Shown here: positions 63,221-64,000 of the stretch, in pieces
How the letters are laid out: each line of letters opens with the position of its first letter
How positions within the stretch are numbered: the first letter of the stretch is position 1
NCBI GenBank assembly: GCA_043101615.1
Contig: JBICID010000043.1
Location: 1-64,000, forward strand
Source of the DNA: JBLHKT01 sp043101615
GTDB taxonomy: Bacteria; Planctomycetota; Phycisphaerae; Phycisphaerales; UBA1924
DNA: 64,000 nt
Reading direction: 5' to 3'
Position numbers and translations under genes: made by a program
Notes under the pieces: generated by a model
Seen by the model: the letters and a program-made list of their open reading frames with translations, nothing else
What the model was told of the DNA's origin: nothing
Database searches by the model: none

Positions 63221-64000
63221 ATGCCGATCGCCTCGCACGCCGTCACCGGGGTCCTGCTGCTGCTTCAGCCCGTCGCGGAGTCCGCCCCGAAGGACGCCCC
63301 GGAGGGCATGGTGCTGATCGAGGGGGGCGAGTTCGTGATGGGGACGCCCGCCGGGGGGTGGCCCGAGGAGGGCCCGGCCCATCGCGTCCGGGTGGGGGAC
63401 TTCTGGATCGACCGGACGGAGGTCACCAACGCGTCCTTCGCCGCCTTCGTGGAGGCGACGGGGTACGTCACCGTCGCGGAGCGTGCCCTGGACTGGGAGG
63501 AGCTGAAGAAGCAGCTCCCGCCGGGCACCCCCAGGCCGGACGACGAGGTGCTGCAACCGGGGTCGCTGGTGTTCGTGTCGCCCGCGCGTCCGGATGACCC
63601 GACCGGCGGGCGCGGGGCGGGCCTGGAGTGGTGGCGATGGGTGGTGGGGGCCTGCTGGCGCCATCCCGAGGGCCCGGGCAGCACGATCGAGGGCAGGATG
63701 GATCACCCGGTGGTGCACGTGTCCTGGGAGGACGCCGCGTCGTACGCCGCCTGGGCGGGCAAGCGGCTGCCGACCGAGGCCGAGTGGGAGTACGCGGCCC
63801 GGGGGGGCCTGGAGAGCGCCCGCTACACCTGGGGCGACGAGTGGCCCGGCGCGGGCGAGCCCGCGCTGGCGAACACCTGGTGGGGCGACTTCCCGTACGA
63901 GCACAGCGACGCGGACAACGCCGACGGCTACGCGGGGACCGCGCCGGTGGGCTCGTTCCCGCCCAACGCGTTCGGGCTGCACGACATGGCCGGCAACGTG
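63221..64000 (+). CDS. Formylglycine-generating enzyme / SUMF1-type protein (truncated by window end)
   Basis: The open frame continues past the edge; 260 residues are visible. A short signal-like start (MPIASHAVTGVLLLLQPVAES) is followed by the FGE-sulfatase domain: GMVLIEGGEFVMG, DFWIDRTEVTN, HPVVHVSWEDAASYAAWAGKRLPTEAEWEYAARGG and the final FGLHDMAGNV. In the family this domain oxidises the sulfatase active-site Cys to formylglycine, although many members do other jobs and the catalytic cysteines would lie beyond the edge. No sulfatase gene is in the window. The start lies six bases after TAGGCT. Confidence 0.88.
   Translation, partial: MPIASHAVTGVLLLLQPVAESAPKDAPEGMVLIEGGEFVMGTPAGGWPEEGPAHRVRVGDFWIDRTEVTNASFAAFVEATGYVTVAERALDWEELKKQLPPGTPRPDDEVLQPGSLVFVSPARPDDPTGGRGAGLEWWRWVVGACWRHPEGPGSTIEGRMDHPVVHVSWEDAASYAAWAGKRLPTEAEWEYAARGGLESARYTWGDEWPGAGEPALANTWWGDFPYEHSDADNADGYAGTAPVGSFPPNAFGLHDMAGNV

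Noticed and set aside
1..64000. tRNA, rRNA, CRISPR array, prophage or transposase
   Set aside because: Read by eye on both strands, I saw no T-loop signatures, repeat-spacer arrays, integrases or transposases. A dedicated RNA search would be needed to exclude small RNAs.

Overview
This is ordinary chromosomal DNA of very high GC content, carrying 55 recognisable protein genes and no tRNA, rRNA, CRISPR array, prophage or insertion sequence. The content points to a planctomycete, most likely of the class Phycisphaerae. The dcw remnant runs murC-murB-ddl-ftsQ-like and then stops without ftsA or ftsZ. There is a six-domain ribosomal protein S1 with a glycine-rich tail, a PilX-like protein with Asp/Asn-rich calcium-type loops, a flotillin/NfeD cluster, and a sulfatase-maturase-type gene at the right edge. 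The class assignment is inference; no marker RNA is present.

Layout. 0-10 kb: sulfotransferase, gdhA, rpsA, a secreted AMMECR1-like protein, gyrA. 9.7-13.7 kb: a STAS-domain antagonist, a MacB/LolD-type ATPase and two tandem SpoIIE-type phosphatases, one of which has lost catalytic residues. 13.8-20.9 kb: a DUF192 lipoprotein, gluQ, a pterin dehydratase, an HNH nuclease, purH, a PQQ-propeller lipoprotein, ribE and ruvC. 21-25.7 kb: an NtrC-type regulator bracketed by two inverted copies of a double-hairpin repeat, then a large purL. 25.8-33.2 kb: rnhA and a type IV pilus/type II secretion-like cluster (pilT, pilC, prepilin, PilX-like, prepilin). 33.2-46.7 kb: mixed housekeeping genes (nnrD, tatD, lgt, a DUF368 flippase, hydrolase, YyaL-like protein, HAD, truD, bifunctional nuclease, nnrE, glycosyltransferase). 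46.8-48.8 kb: an exbD/TonB-like operon. 48.9-52.4 kb: floA with two nfeD genes. 52.4-59.9 kb: Nudix, murC-murB-ddl-ftsQ-like, a membrane protein, greA, a PfkB kinase. 60-64 kb: two secreted proteins (one an S41 protease), a membrane protein and a truncated formylglycine-enzyme-type gene.

Genes are packed closely. Several neighbours overlap by 1-8 bases (exbD/47224/48237, murC/murB/ddl, tatD/lgt, 37286/38638, truD/HAD), which suggests translational coupling. Three intrinsic terminators are clear: after gdhA, after rpsA and after the prepilin cluster.

The most distinctive signal is in the promoters. At ten genes on both strands, a TANNNT hexamer ends exactly six bases before the start codon, which places the expected transcription start on the initiation codon, so these mRNAs are probably leaderless. 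At seven promoters a GAAC/GAAT element lies 22-23 bases upstream of the hexamer in place of TTGACA. Other points of interest are the inverted repeats around the NtrC-type gene, the degenerate SpoIIE paralogue, the PilX-like protein with calcium-type loops, and two apparent domain fusions (YyaL with a DsbD-alpha-like tail; an AMMECR1-like domain with a helical half).
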